From positions 241,308,836-241,372,835 of the forward strand of contig OZ005660.1 in assembly GCA_963930645.1 (NCBI GenBank): a stretch of DNA of 64,000 nt, given 5' to 3'. This DNA is from Salticus scenicus. Taxonomy: Eukaryota > Arthropoda > Arachnida > Araneae > Salticidae. The notes beneath the pieces are model-generated. The model searched no databases and had not been told where the DNA came from. It was given only the letters and a program-made list of their open reading frames with translations. Positions 44,361 through 55,249 of the stretch are shown here, in pieces. The stretch's first letter is position 1. Every line of letters begins with the position of its first letter. The translations under genes were made by a program, and so were the position numbers.

Positions 44361-44990
44361 AATTGCAGCGCATTTATATTTAAAAAAAAATTAATTAAAG
44401 TTTCAAAACAGGAATTAATAACTATTTATAAACAACAAAAGTTCAATGATCTATGTATCAATGCTCATGTGTAGTTTAAAATAAAGTATATGTGAACAGA
44501 TCTAAATTTGACAAATAATTTTTTACTTTCATTTATTGTTTGTGTTATGTATAGAAGTTAATATTCACTAGTATGTGTTTAATTTGAATAATATTCTGCT
44601 GTTATTATTAAAAGTGAAAATCATTTTTTATGGGCCGCAAAATCCAAAAATCCGCTCAACATCTTGTCCCGAGCTGTGTGGATTTCTAACGCTCTATTGT
44701 ATATATATGTAAGAAAGAATGATAATTTACTTTTATCATACATTAAAATTGCAACTAAGATGGCACAAATTAGCCAAATAATGTTGTTTTTCTAAACAGG
44801 TTTTCCCTTTATAATAAGTCCCCCCCCCCTCGCGCAACCTTTTATGTATATTTCTATATATATATATATATAGTTAGCACTTTATATTTTTGTTTAATAA
44901 CATATGTGTTTAAGGTACTTTTTTTTTAACAGAGCTATATAAAGGTATTTTTAAGCATACATTCAAAGGATTCTATGGCTGGGATTGCGG

Positions 44991-45303
44991 TGCCTCGCTC
45001 AACACTATCTTACGCACAAACTCAGTCTTAAGATGTAAACAAAACGCAAGTCGTATTGAAGTGCCTCACTATCTTACGACAACCTCAGAGCTATCTTAAG
45101 TCGAATCGTAACTGGATGCGCGCGCAATCACAACATAGCTCGCTCTGCGTCTCCCATTGGCTGGTTGGCTTTCTCTTACGGGACACGCGGAGGACTTATG
45201 CTTGAGGCCCCGCAATACCAAGTTAAGATCGTTCTTAACCACGCCCATCTACGAAAGTTCGTAACATGTAAGATAAGACTTAAGAACGAGGCACCGCAAT
45301 CCC
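44991..45303. mobile_element. 313-bp TIR element (GGGATTGCGGTGCCTCG)
   Basis: The 17-bp ends GGGATTGCGGTGCCTCG and CGAGGCACCGCAATCCC are perfect inverted repeats; CTTAAG and CTTACG-type motifs recur inside. It is GC- and CpG-richer than its surroundings. The 67-codon frame in it is not accepted as a gene. Confidence 0.85.
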
Positions 45304-45603
45304 ACCCTAATTTAATATATTATAAGGACGTATCAGAATACTATGTATTTAAAGTACTGACAGTTTAAATTTTACAAGCATTCTCTTGATGACTTAACAA
45401 CTCATTTGAAAACTGAAATTAAGGTATATTATTCTAACATTTAACATTTTTATGTGCTTTTATTGATTGGAAGTTCAGAATATGAAATAATACTTTTTTG
45501 AAGAATAATTTTATAAATATATTTTGTTTTTGAATTTCAGAAAATGAAAGCTGTATTTCGTATTTCCTTTCCTTATAATTTAGTAATTTACATTTTATAT
45601 GTA

Positions 45604-46588
45604 CAGTAGAACCTCGATTATCCGAAGTAATTGGGACCTAACCTACTTCGGATAATCGAAATTTTCGGATAATCGAGAATTCATCAATAATCATCTCAGA
45701 GGTCGTACTTACCGCCCTTTTTTCAGGACACTCTCAAATATGACAAATTTCCGCCTCTATTCCTACCACTATTTTTTTACGATGATCTCTAACCGTATTA
45801 ATATGGGGACATTTCTATAAAGATTACCATAAAAATTTCTGCATGAAATTACTGGTGGCAAAAGAGTAGAAAATTTCTTATTCTTAAGTGTGTCCTGAAA
45901 AAGGGGCGGGGAGTACGACCCCTGTTATCTAGTTTATTATGTAGTATCGTCATTGAACTGTTATGACAATTTTAACTGTTAAATAAATGAAAATAAATTT
46001 ATTTCTGAAACAAAGACTCAAAATAGTTTAAATGGAAGGTTGATCTGGTATAAATTGGCCATCCTTTGCCGTGCAGCTCTATCCCGAAGTTTTCTTAAAA
46101 GCATGAGTTCAGAGGAATCATAAGTGACACAAAGTGACAAAAATTTTGAAATTCTGCTGCAATGAAAAGTTCTCTGTTTTTTGAGATGACAAAAGAGGTT
46201 AGGTTCTTTGCACTTGCTTACAATCAGAGGGTGCAATAACACTCGATTGTTCTGGGACTTGGCAGAATGACCTTCCACATTTCGAAATGGGGTTTGTTTT
46301 TGTTTAGAACAGGGACGTTTAAAAGTGGGGCTCATACCGAGAATTGAGCTTCCCAGAAGGAATTCTAAAAAAGGAAATTCCAAATTATTTATCTGCATTC
46401 GTAGTATGGAAAGGACGGCTTGCATGCAAAAGGAATGTGTGGAAAAAAAAAAAAAAAAACTTTAAAAATGCATGTTTGTTAAGAGAGAACTTTGGATGAT
46501 AGTTGAAAGTGAAAAAAAAAAAAAAAAAAAAGTGAAGAAACCGACTTTGGTTAACGGAGATGAGTTTCGATTAATCGAGGTTCTACTG
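45604..46588. mobile_element. 985-bp pogo/Tigger-type non-autonomous element
   Basis: The left end CAGTAGAACCTCGATTATCC and the right end ATTAATCGAGGTTCTACTG are inverted repeats of the type known from pogo/Tigger elements, with TA on both borders. Near the left end GATAATCGAAATTTTCGGA repeats the TIR internally. A minus-strand 135-codon frame (46018-46425) has no recognisable transposase motif and is probably non-coding or filler. Confidence 0.85.
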
Positions 46589-46599
46589 TATATACATTC

Positions 46600-48050
46600 T
46601 TTTATTATATTCTTTTATTTATTTTATATGTATATTCTTTTTATATGTATAAATATATATATGTATATATATGGGTTTTTTTTTTTTTTCGGGGGGGAGT
46701 TGAGAGTCTCAAAGTCAGTAGGTACTCATGAAACTCATGTCAAGAAATGATTAAAGAATACTAAATAATAATTAAAAACATCAGTATTATTAATGAATAA
46801 TAATATTGATTAATACTGATGTTTTTTTAAAAGTAAACGGAAACTTTTATTCTTTTTTGTTTACTCTTAAATTTCAACATGATCATTAGTTATCTATAAT
46901 TTTTGAGTAATTTGTAGTAGTGACTGGCCAAAAACAACACATTTTTTTAATTGAAATATATTGCAATTGCAGAGGTAAAATAATAATGCATTGTTTGATA
47001 TTTTTAGAGAAATGAAGTTTAGAATGAAAGCAATATAATATAAAATATCAACCAGAGCTCAAAATTAACATTGGTCTTTGGTCTAAGACCTCAAAAATAT
47101 TTAACTGACTTGCAAAATATAAGTGCTTGTGGTCCACCAGACCAATGAAGGTTTTCAAAGTTTCAATTTTTTACTTTTCTCTAAAATTTCATGTAATCTT
47201 TTCATAGAATAGTATGTTATAGCAATAATAGATGTATTTCAATTTAATTGTCTCTACCACATATTCTCTGTAATTTTTCATTTCATTTCACTACAACGTT
47301 CTTTTTTTTTTTTTTCTTTTTATAACTTTTAATTCTTAATGGTAAATATGTAACATTTAGCTTTTTACCTTAAAACATAAATTTTTAATTTATGTCTTCA
47401 CCTGTAATTTTTATTTAATTTACAAAAAATTATCATATTTGCCATGTAAATTTATTTTGTTTGAGAAAATTTTTTAATGTTTTTAAAAATATAATACAAT
47501 GGTGAACTGACCAGTGGAATATTAAATTACTACTCCTGTGAACCAGTGACTTAAATTCCTTGAACAGCTTTCTTATAAAATATCGAATGGAGCATTATTC
47601 AAAACAGCAGCTACTATTTTAAAAATATTTTGTATTATGATCGGATGATAAAATTCCAATTTATCGCTAAATTCTACAGGATTACTCGAAAGCAATGTAA
47701 AAAATAAGGAAATTGTATCAAAAATGATTAAACTATAAAAGAAAATGCATTCAAGTGAGTAATGAATAGCCTATTAGGTGAAGGTTGCACCTGTTTAATC
47801 ATTATATTTTGTATTTCTACCCAAAAACTTTAGATTTACTGAACTTGTGATGAACACACTGTCATGAGTCGTATAATAAGTCAATTGAATAAATACTAAA
47901 GAATTCTACTAAGTCGGACTAACTACTAAATCAGTAAAAACTTACATGAATGCCTAAAGTAACATAAAGTCATTCAACAATATCGCCAAGAATCACGTTG
48001 CTTTATTTAATTTCGCTATCAGTTATCGGCGAACAGAATATAGTAGAGGA
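46600..48050. other. Gene-free AT-rich stretch
   Basis: A hairpin at about 46778-46830 (ACATCAGTATTATTAAT / ATTGATTAATACTGATGT). TTTATATGTAT repeats near 46615-46660. No protein similarity. Confidence 0.5.
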
Positions 48051-48059
48051 CCAGGAACA

Positions 48060-49245
48060 TGTTCAAAAGAAAGTTAATAGAAGACAAGAAAAGCTAACGA
48101 AAGGAAAAAGACAAATACAGTGCAGGTGCTCAACAGCCAGTGGCTAGTCGATGAGATGTATCTAAACAGTCAAGAACAGGTTGAAAGAAAAACTGTTCGA
48201 AGACCAGATGAAAGTAACGAAAAGCGACAATCTTGTGTTTCGTACAAATGCTCAACAGGTAGTGGCATAAAGGAAAAAGAAACCAAAGATCAGGCTAGAC
48301 ATTAGAAACAAGGTGAAATAAAAGCTTATAGAAGGCGAGAAGAAATTGAACAACGAGAAGCCAGGTAACGTGCTGAGACTCAACGAACAGCGATTGGAAG
48401 ACAAGTAGAAACTGAAGAGAAACCTCATATATAGAGCCCCTTAAGTAAATAATAGGCCGGCGCATCACCGCCAGTTTTTTTGCCTCCGACGAGGACAGCA
48501 TTCCCGCTTGTCATAATGATTTTAAGAAATCTTGATCTGAAGCTAATCCTGTCAAGACAAGAGCAATATGCAACAATAATATTTCTAAAAACGCATTTTT
48601 TTCACAGTACATTCTCAGGATGTCATTTTATTCTGAGGATATACTATGGATGTACTGGGGTAAGATGTATTGTTAGGGCGGTTTCTGTTTCTTTTACAAA
48701 ATGTCGCCAAAACTCAAATACACAGTAATAGAAGGTCTGTGAACACTTTATATTCACTTCTTGAATGATTATAGCAGTTTATCGCTAAACATACTTCCAT
48801 ATCATAGTTTACTTAGCTAAAATTATGAAAATATAATAAAACAACTTACTTTAAAGTAACGTACATCGATTAAAAAAAAAAAAAAAAGTTTGTCTTTTGT
48901 TTATCAGAGAAACGCGCTGGGTACACGTGGCAAACCTAAGGCAACAAAATGCCTGATGCGCCAGCTCGTATATGTAGGAACCTTAAATTGTAGCTGATGC
49001 CAGGCGTCATACTGATACCTAACGAGCATTGAAAGCTGCCAGTAAGATCCTATGTACATTTTACTATGATCCTACTTTCGATTATGCTATTCAAAGTATT
49101 GCCATCATAACAGGAATGGTAAATGTTTATGTAAATTGTAGTGGGCAAAATTCGCGCATAAAATCTCTTGGGATGTGTTGTCTTAATAAAAATTTCTTCG
49201 AATTTCTAAAATGCGTTCGCCCAGCGCGGCTAAAACAGTAAGCAG
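48060..49245 (+). pseudogene. Helitron N-terminal protein relic, split by a TIR element
   Basis: Before the insertion, an Arg/Glu-rich repeat region can be read (YRRREEIEQREAR, RAETQRTAIGRQVETEE). After it, DARRHTD, RALKAAS, then YYDPTFDYAIQSIAIITGM and SLGMCCLNK. In arthropod Helitron-type proteins an Arg/Glu-rich tandem region leads into a YDPTxDY ... IGTM ... CxxCxAxxxxxExxGxCCxxGKV motif. Here the first Cys pair is partly lost, and frame stops occur (for example TAA after RHTDT). Rolling-circle nuclease and helicase domains are not present in the window. The inserted 48434-48982 element separates the two halves. Confidence 0.65.
48434..48982. mobile_element. 549-bp TIR element, copy 1
   Basis: Starts GAGCCCCTTAAGTAAATAAT then GGCCGGCGCATCA and ends TGATGCGCCAGCTCGTATAT then GTAGGAACC, about 30-bp imperfect inverted ends. 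Near full-length match to 58911-59443 (shared TCTTGATCTGAAGCTAATCC, GTCGCCAAAACTCAAATACA, TTGAATGATTATAGC). Its middle contains a partial 107-bp-MITE-like block ending TGTTAGGG. It lies inside the Helitron relic. Confidence 0.8.
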
Positions 49246-49394
49246 GGTCCTGTACACTACAAAACTCCTACATCAAAGCATGCTGTTTGCCATTTGACTA
49301 AATTTTGTGTTCAAAAAGCTTTTCATTTAATCTCAAGATGTGCAAATTTCTTTATATATGCATGAATTATTCTTCCTTTCAACAACTCGGTATT

Positions 49395-49446
49395 CGGTTG
49401 TCGGCCAAAGTGCTACTCGGTGCAGTAGCACTTTGGCCGACAACCG
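49395..49446. repeat. Perfect 22-bp hairpin
   Basis: The arms CGGTTGTCGGCCAAAGTGCT plus AC and the exact reverse complement surround the 8-bp loop TCGGTGCA. No mismatch, GC-richer than the surroundings. Function unknown. Confidence 0.9.
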
Positions 49447-49449
49447 CCT

Positions 49450-50020
49450 TTGAAGGTGTTCACACATATTGTTAATTTTTAATTTAATTTTAAATAAAAC
49501 AAAAACTGAATAATAAAATAATGCATTATTGCATTAAAAAAACAAAAAAAAAAGGTTTAATTAAATTTCAAATTAGATTTTGTATTATTCAAATAATTCG
49601 TTCTCAGGTATTTGAGAAAAGAATTGTTTTTAAATGTCATCAGAAATTACACAATTTTAATGACACACACAGCGTACATTCATACACCTAAATTTTATAT
49701 GTGTTATAACTGAAAATCTAAAATCATAAATAAAAATTTTCATATTATATTTGAATATATATGTACTTCCTTTAATAAGATAAAAAAAAAAAAAATAATA
49801 AATAAAGAAATACAATGTAACGGAAATTCTGACATTAAGTTTAGATATAAAAATTTTTTTCTCAAATATCTCTAAACTAGAAAACTCATTGTCAGAATTA
49901 ATGTGGTTTAATAGCGGAAGTAATAATTCATTTGAAATTGCGCAATAATAGTGATGTTTAAGATATGCTCCTGCTTTCAAGTCGACAGTTAGGCGCTTGG
50001 CAAAATCCGGCTAAATGCAG
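49450..50020. other. Gene-free AT-rich stretch
   Basis: Only A-rich and T-rich tracts; the minus-strand 107-codon frame is Phe/Tyr/Ile-rich by composition and is not accepted. Confidence 0.5.
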
Positions 50021-50236
50021 GGTTAATGATTTTATAAACCGTCTTTGATAATTCAAAAAATTAACATTAGCTTATACTTGGAAACAAAGAATTGAAATTG
50101 GTATGCATTTGGAAAAAAGCACTGATAACGGAGGCAGATGGCTTCCGTGCGTGGCGGACCTCCCCGTGAGAATAAAAAGAAAATCCACATATTTGGTCTC
50201 CTGCGAGCGGTCTAAGAGGTACGTATTTGGTCCTCA

Positions 50237-50272
50237 CCCCCCCCCCCCCCCTCTCTTTCTCTCTCTCTCTCC
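50237..50272. repeat. Poly-C plus CT microsatellite
   Basis: A run of about 15 C followed by a CT-rich tract. A shorter CT tract occupies the same place in the second duplicate. Confidence 0.9.
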
Positions 50273-50626
50273 CAATTGATCCTTGAAATTTTGAAATTTG
50301 TTTCAGAACATATTTTGTTTAGTTCGAACCTAAAAAATCTATAATGTGACTTTTTCAGCGAATATAATAAATACTGTATTTTACTTTCAAGACTTTTGAT
50401 TCTCTGGTTATTGCGGAACAATGCTTCTAAGGATAATAATATTACATAATTTGAACAATAATTTGTATATGATGGATTTCAACACTATAGAACCCTGGTG
50501 CCCAAGTCCAGTTTCGGGATGCATCGGTGGAGAGTGAGGGAGGCCGATTAGATTAATGTATTCGATTCTTGAACTTGTCAATAAAAAAAAAACTTTCAAA
50601 GAACATTTTTTAACATCATGGCTAAT

Positions 50627-50639
<13 letters not shown>

Positions 50640-50660
<21 letters not shown>
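50640..50660. repeat. Poly-T tract
   Basis: About 34 T with a short CTTT start from 50628, followed by GCAAAGC. Confidence 0.9.
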
Positions 50661-50662
<2 letters not shown>

Positions 50663-50914
50663 AAAGCACGGATTCACCTCTCCTGCTCTCGTCAATTCTA
50701 GATGGAAATTTTATCAGGAATGCTGATCAAGATTTTATCAATTCCAAAGTCCCAACTCCTAAAACGGAGCCCTTCTGTATACAATCAACGGGTAACTAGC
50801 GATGAACGCTTCATCTCGCTGTGCTTGAAGAGATCTCATTCCTGCCCTTTCGTCTTCAAACCATAACAACATGAGAGGAGACAACACTCTTGGAACGTAA
50901 CTTTCCTGAACCAA

Positions 50915-51103
50915 TACACTATTGAAAAAAAAAAACTATTACCAGCTGCAAGAAACTCTCTGTGATTGGAGAAAATAATTACTTTCTCCAATCACAGAGA
51001 GTTTCTTGCAGCTGGTAATAGTTGTTTTTTTACAGTATACTATACTGTAAAAAAACAACTATTACTATAGAAGTGTATCTATACTGAGTATAGATACACT
51101 TCT
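50915..51103. mobile_element. Palindromic MITE plus two adjoining hairpins
   Basis: 50915-51038 is a copy of the 60463 palindrome (ACTATTACCAGCTGCAAGAA arms with TCTCTGTGATTGGAGAAA). Directly after it GTAATAGTTGTTTTTTTACAG is mirrored by CTGTAAAAAAACAACTATTAC around 51040. Then AGAAGTGTATCTATACT / AGTATAGATACACTTCT forms a perfect 17-bp hairpin (51069-51103). The arrangement suggests repeated insertion or replication-slippage events at one site. Confidence 0.85.
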
Positions 51104-51129
51104 ATTCCATCAACAGTGATCATCGGGAA

Positions 51130-51440
51130 ATGATTTGAATGAATTATATTATGTGCGAGCTGATAAAAAAAAGGCCATATGTGTCTAGTGAAAGTTTACA
51201 AACGAATATCCATACGTGTGTGTAGAGTGTGAAAATTTTCAAATTTTTGGTTGTTTTTGCATAAATATTCTGCATACGCATACAGGAAAAAAAGATATGT
51301 GCGTGAAATCTGCAATAGTTTTTTTAGAAATTTTATTTTTCATAAATATTACACACACACTTGCAGCAGAAACGCCAAACGAGTGGTAAATTAGTAAAAA
51401 CTTATGTAGACTTTTTACTAACTCATACAGGACAAATTAA
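51130..51440 (+). pseudogene. Dead C2H2 zinc-finger remnant
   Basis: Frames give NPYVCVECENFQIF, then NILHTHTGKKDMCVK, then a stretch matching xCNSFFRNFIFHKYYTHT when frames are joined, and finally LLTHTGQ near 51420. Linker-like HTHTGKK and LTHTGQ are diagnostic. Stops and frame changes throughout. About three finger lengths remain. Confidence 0.7.
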
Positions 51441-51892
51441 TGATTTTATAAACCGTCTTTGATAATTCAAAAAATTAACATTAGTTTATACTTGGAAACA
51501 AAGAATTGAAATTGACATGCATTTGGCGTAAAACAATGATAACGTAAGCGGATGGCTTCATCTTTTGGCAGAAATCCCCGTGAGATTAAAACGAAAATCC
51601 CCACATTTTCTCTCCTGCCAGTGCTCTAAAAGGATAAGTATTTGGTTATCGCCCCCTCTCTCTCTCCCTTGCTCCTCAAAAAAATTTGGAATTTATTCAT
51701 GAACATTATTTTTAAATTTGAACCTGATATATCTACAATGTGATTTTTTCTTCAGATATAAATAAAAACTGTATTTGATTTTCAAGACTTTTGATTCTCT
51801 GGTTATTGCGGAACAATACTTCTAAGGATAATAATATGACACGATTTGAACAATAATTAGTATATGATGTATTTCAACATTATAACACCCAT

Positions 51893-52294
51893 ATATTTAA
51901 GTTGAATTTTCGCTAAGATTACAATACTTTCCTTCCATATGTATGTTTGGATGATACAAAAAAACTGCATTAAAGAAATGTGACGTATTCAATTCCATTA
52001 CATTTATTGAAATTTTATTTTTCCGACTGAGTGAAAAAAATTTTCTTCCACAGTTGATTGTGTGATTTTAATAAAAAAAATTGCAATTCTATTATGCTTA
52101 ATTACAAATTCTTAAAATATATTAATGACTATGAGAGAAGAAATGTTTATTCAAATGAAAGTAGGGGGGGGATTAAAATTGAAACTATAAAACATCGTTT
52201 TGAATTCACCCATAGAATAATTCAGATCAATTAAATGTTAATTTTGCCGATTTTAGGTTTATTTTCCAATATTTAAAATGATTATATACACATA
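51893..52294. other. Gene-free AT-rich stretch
   Basis: Nothing recognised apart from a G-run (GGGGGGGG) near 52165. Confidence 0.5.
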
Positions 52295-52298
52295 TTAA

Positions 52299-52805
52299 CC
52301 CGTCAGCGCTCAGTGTCCTCATATGACGACAGCTAATAAAATGGCACGTATATTTTTTGTGGTTTCTTGGAATGATTTCTGTTTTTCAGTGACAGTTTAT
52401 AGCGTCACTCTAAATGATCCCTGAAAGTTTTATGTGCCTACTATTAATTATTATTTCATAATTTGTATAGACATTTTATGATTTTTCATTCGTCGCACAT
52501 ATATTTGCTTTTTGCGCAGGTATACTAACTTAAAGCAAGTTGAATAATAATATATATTATAATACTTTACTTTCGACGTCTTTGTTAACATATAATAGGA
52601 AATTAATCTGTTATATTAAAGTTTTTCTATCTCGAAGTTTTCTCGCTAGAACACTAAACGTCAATAAATTAGGATAGGCTTTAAATAAAAAACTATCAGA
52701 AGAATTGTTTAAGTTAATATGTTTTACTGTCAGTTGTCTATTCTAATTTAGAAGTGAAATAGTCAGCTAATAATATTTTTCAAAATTATTTCGGGCGTTA
52801 ACAGG
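52299..52805. mobile_element. 507-bp TTAA-flanked element
   Basis: TTAA at 52295-52298 and 52806-52809. Ends CCCGTCAGCGC and GGGCGTTAACAGG are imperfect inverted repeats. piggyBac-like borders; no coding. Confidence 0.6.
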
Positions 52806-52809
52806 TTAA

Positions 52810-53800
52810 TAAAGAATTGTTTTAGATATATGGAAACAAAGATAATTTTGAATTTACAACTCGCAAATAATTAATAGTGGACAAAAGTAGATGAAATGCT
52901 ATTTTGTCTGAGACAGTAACAAGGTTTTTTCCACTGTGGAAAAAATCGAACAAATCTAAGTATGCAGATAACAAAATATGCTAAAAGAAATACCTTTTAT
53001 AGACCGTGAAATATCCAAATCAAATACTTAAGTGCTTGTACACAAATTTGTAGTATTATGAATGTAATTTTCAATAAGAAACATGCTATATAAAACTTCC
53101 TTTGGCATAATATTATTTATGCTTTCTGTGACAAGTTTCCTTCATGCAAACCTTTTCAACAAGATGATGTTATTTAATTACAAAGATATTAATCTTATTA
53201 ATATACTGTAAAATTCCTAACTATAATACAAATCTGTGATCAGGTCGGCAAGCGCAACCTCGGACCGAAATCGGCACCTACCGTCTGCCAGCTTCCACAG
53301 CAGAATTATTGCCATGCTTAAAAATTTTAAAATTTTAAATCCGTTATTCAGATGGACCACATCATTTTTCCCGTTGAAAAAGGGGTAGGTTTTGTTTAAT
53401 GGGATGCACAAAAAATTCATAGACATTACATCTAATGAGGAAAATAATTCGAATACATTTCAGCAGTATTATTCTGCTTCAGAGTCTGAGAAATTTATAT
53501 GTATTATTCTGATACTTAAGTAAATTATTCATTTAGAAAATGTATTTATCATTATTTCTTTTATAAAAATGCATAAAAGATGCACATTGCAATACTGGCT
53601 TGGCTATATGAGGTTTTAGTTGTGTAATAATATGTCAAACAGAATTATACTAATATATGGAGTTGAAATCTTTATAAATATACTTTAAAAAATAGTGTTT
53701 GTAATATTCGCAGATTTCTTAAGCGGCAATACAGAAGATATCGAATTAGTTAATAATTACACTACTCGGTATGAAAATTGCCTCTGACACCATTTCAGCA
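52810..53800. other. Gene-free stretch with one GC-richer patch
   Basis: The 53235-53310 patch (GGTCGGCAAGCGCAACCTCG, CACCTACCGTCTGCCAGC) lies in a minus-strand 69-codon frame without recognisable similarity. The rest is AT-rich. Confidence 0.4.
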
Positions 53801-53811
53801 TATTCTTATGT

Positions 53812-54291
53812 AAAATGACCTCCTGAATCTAAATATGAGGCCCATTTTGCCCTATCACCCATCTTTTTTTAAGAATGGACCAAAAGTTTTATCATTTTTC
53901 GGTGATTTTATGGCTATAAATTTAATTTTTAAGAGGGGTGACGATTATTTTAACCGATAAATATCTTCCAATGGGCTACAGAGTTGGAAAATTCTAAAAC
54001 GTGGATTTGCGACAAGGGAAAAAATTTGGGGGGATTTTCCGCTGAAATTATACATTACATACCTCTTATTTTTTAACCTCTTATTAATGTTATTTTTTAA
54101 ACTTTATATACATATATATATATTTTAGGCGATAAATTAATTATTTTCCATTCTTTAACTCAAATTCATGGTCATAAAATTATCGAGCACGAAAAGAAAT
54201 CGAGGGAGGGGGTGATGTATCTAGAAAACGGTGGGTGACTCGGCAAAATGGGAGTCATATTCGGATTCAGGAGGTCATTTTACATAAGAAT
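53812..54291. mobile_element. 480-bp element with 50-bp TIRs
   Basis: ATTCTTATGTAAAATGACCT ... CCTGAATCTAAATATGAGGC ... CCATTTTGCC on the left is mirrored by GGCAAAATGGGAGTCATATT ... CGGATTCAGGAGGTCA ... TTTTACATAAGAAT on the right, with few mismatches. Similarity continues weakly outward (ACACCATTTCAGC / GCAAGAATGGTACC), so the real ends may be about 30 bp further out. Confidence 0.85.
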
Positions 54292-54669
54292 TAGCAAGAA
54301 TGGTACCAGATCTCGAAAAAAAAAAAATCTTTTGCAGAGCAATGTTATAGGCGATAAAGTTTGGAAATTTGTTTTTAATTATGATTAGAGCTTTCATATC
54401 TAACAAGGGGACAGCAAGGGTGTGGAGTCTTCAAATCAAAATAATGTTATGTGTGTAATCAGTACTCAGTAAGAGAACACATGTGACCAAGGCGTAGCGC
54501 GCACTACTGAGTCATTATTAAGATCATGTCATTATTAAGTCATTATTATCATGAAATTTTTCACGACAAAGAAATGTCTACGTGTACTGTTAAAATAATA
54601 CCTTAAATGTACCCCGATAGTAGAACCTTGTGATGTTTACTTTTACACACAAGTTGAAAATTCGATTAA

Positions 54670-54897
54670 CCCGTTAGTAGTTGCTAGTTGGTCGATTTGC
54701 CGCCCATCTTTTAGTGTTAGCATATTTTTTTATTCAATAGCCACCAAAAATTTTTAGAAGTGGCATTTGATATACATAAAATACGAATAAAATCGAAGAA
54801 ACGTCGGTCACATCACTTCTTAAAATTATTGGTGACAGTTAAATAAAAAGTATACAATTTTTAATAGGTGGCGCTGTCTATAGCGACTACTAACCGG
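54670..54897. mobile_element. 228-bp TTAA-flanked MITE
   Basis: TTAA at 54666-54669 and 54898-54901; ends CCCGTTAGTAGTTGCTA and the reverse complement of CCGGTTAGTAGTCGCTA. Lies inside the 54397 element. Confidence 0.75.
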
Positions 54898-54929
54898 TTA
54901 AAAAAATGCAAAATTGTTAGCAATGGAAT

Positions 54930-55245
54930 GAAGAAAATCGAGAAATTTGTTTCCGTGAGGATAGTATTAAAATTCAATCAATCCTCCACCATCTTTCGCT
55001 TCTCCAGTTTTTTCGAAAATGATCAAGTATGCCCAGCATGCGTAAAAGCTAACCTAACATCGAGAAATATTTATTAAAGAAAATGAAGTCTATTTTCCCA
55101 AAGAAATTCTAAAGACACCTTGTTATTGTAAAAAAGCTGCATTTATTTGTCGTGCAAGTTGTCGACACAATCGGTATTTATCTTGTTTCTATGATAACTA
55201 TCATCCAGGTTCTTGTATTGCAAAAGGTGAACGATTAAATCAATA
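54930..55245 (+). pseudogene. C-terminal relic of a DDE_1-type transposase
   Basis: After joining frames, HHLSLLQFF, then KMIKYAQHA and REIFIKENEVYFPKE are followed by a Cys module CYCKKAAFICRASC ... YLSCFYDNYHPGSC, ending at a TAA. The relic at 13900-14178 shows the same order (LYQFNAPLF, NLIKYAL, then C-x2-C ... AFVKCAHC ... C ... HIDC). I take both as the tail of one transposase family, DDE_1 nuclease followed by a Cys-rich module. The catalytic part is absent, probably displaced by the TTAA MITE and deletions. Confidence 0.6.
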
Positions 55246-55249
55246 ATTT

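Larger units (their letters stand above)
43212..44699. mobile_element. 1.49-kb TA-flanked element carrying three nested insertions
   Basis: The left end CAGTAGAGAGCAGAAATTCG is mirrored by the right end, GGATTTCTAACGCTCTATTG. TA lies at 43210-43211 and 44700-44701 (Tc1/mariner-like). Inside are a foldback element (43561-43990), a 107-bp MITE within that foldback, and a SINE (44138-44360). No transposase was recognised. Confidence 0.65.
50022..51890. repeat. 470-bp segmental direct duplication flanking hairpins and a finger relic
   Basis: 50022-50492 and 51428-51890 correspond along their length: AATGATTTTATAAACCGTC ... TTGATAATTCAAAAAATTAA ... GGAAACAAAGAATTGAAATT ... CTCTGGTTATTGCGGAACAA ... 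TTCTAAGGATAATAATAT. Divergence is moderate, including a variable C/CT tract at 50238-50272 versus 51652-51670. The roughly 930 bp between them carries hairpins and a dead zinc finger. Confidence 0.88.

Noticed and set aside
46018..46425. 135-codon minus-strand frame inside the pogo-type element
   Set aside because: No nuclease or helix-turn-helix motif recognised; it lies within a non-autonomous element and its composition does not suggest a transposase.
49657..49980. 107-codon minus-strand frame
   Set aside because: Low-complexity Phe/Tyr/Ile content over A-rich DNA; no conserved motif.
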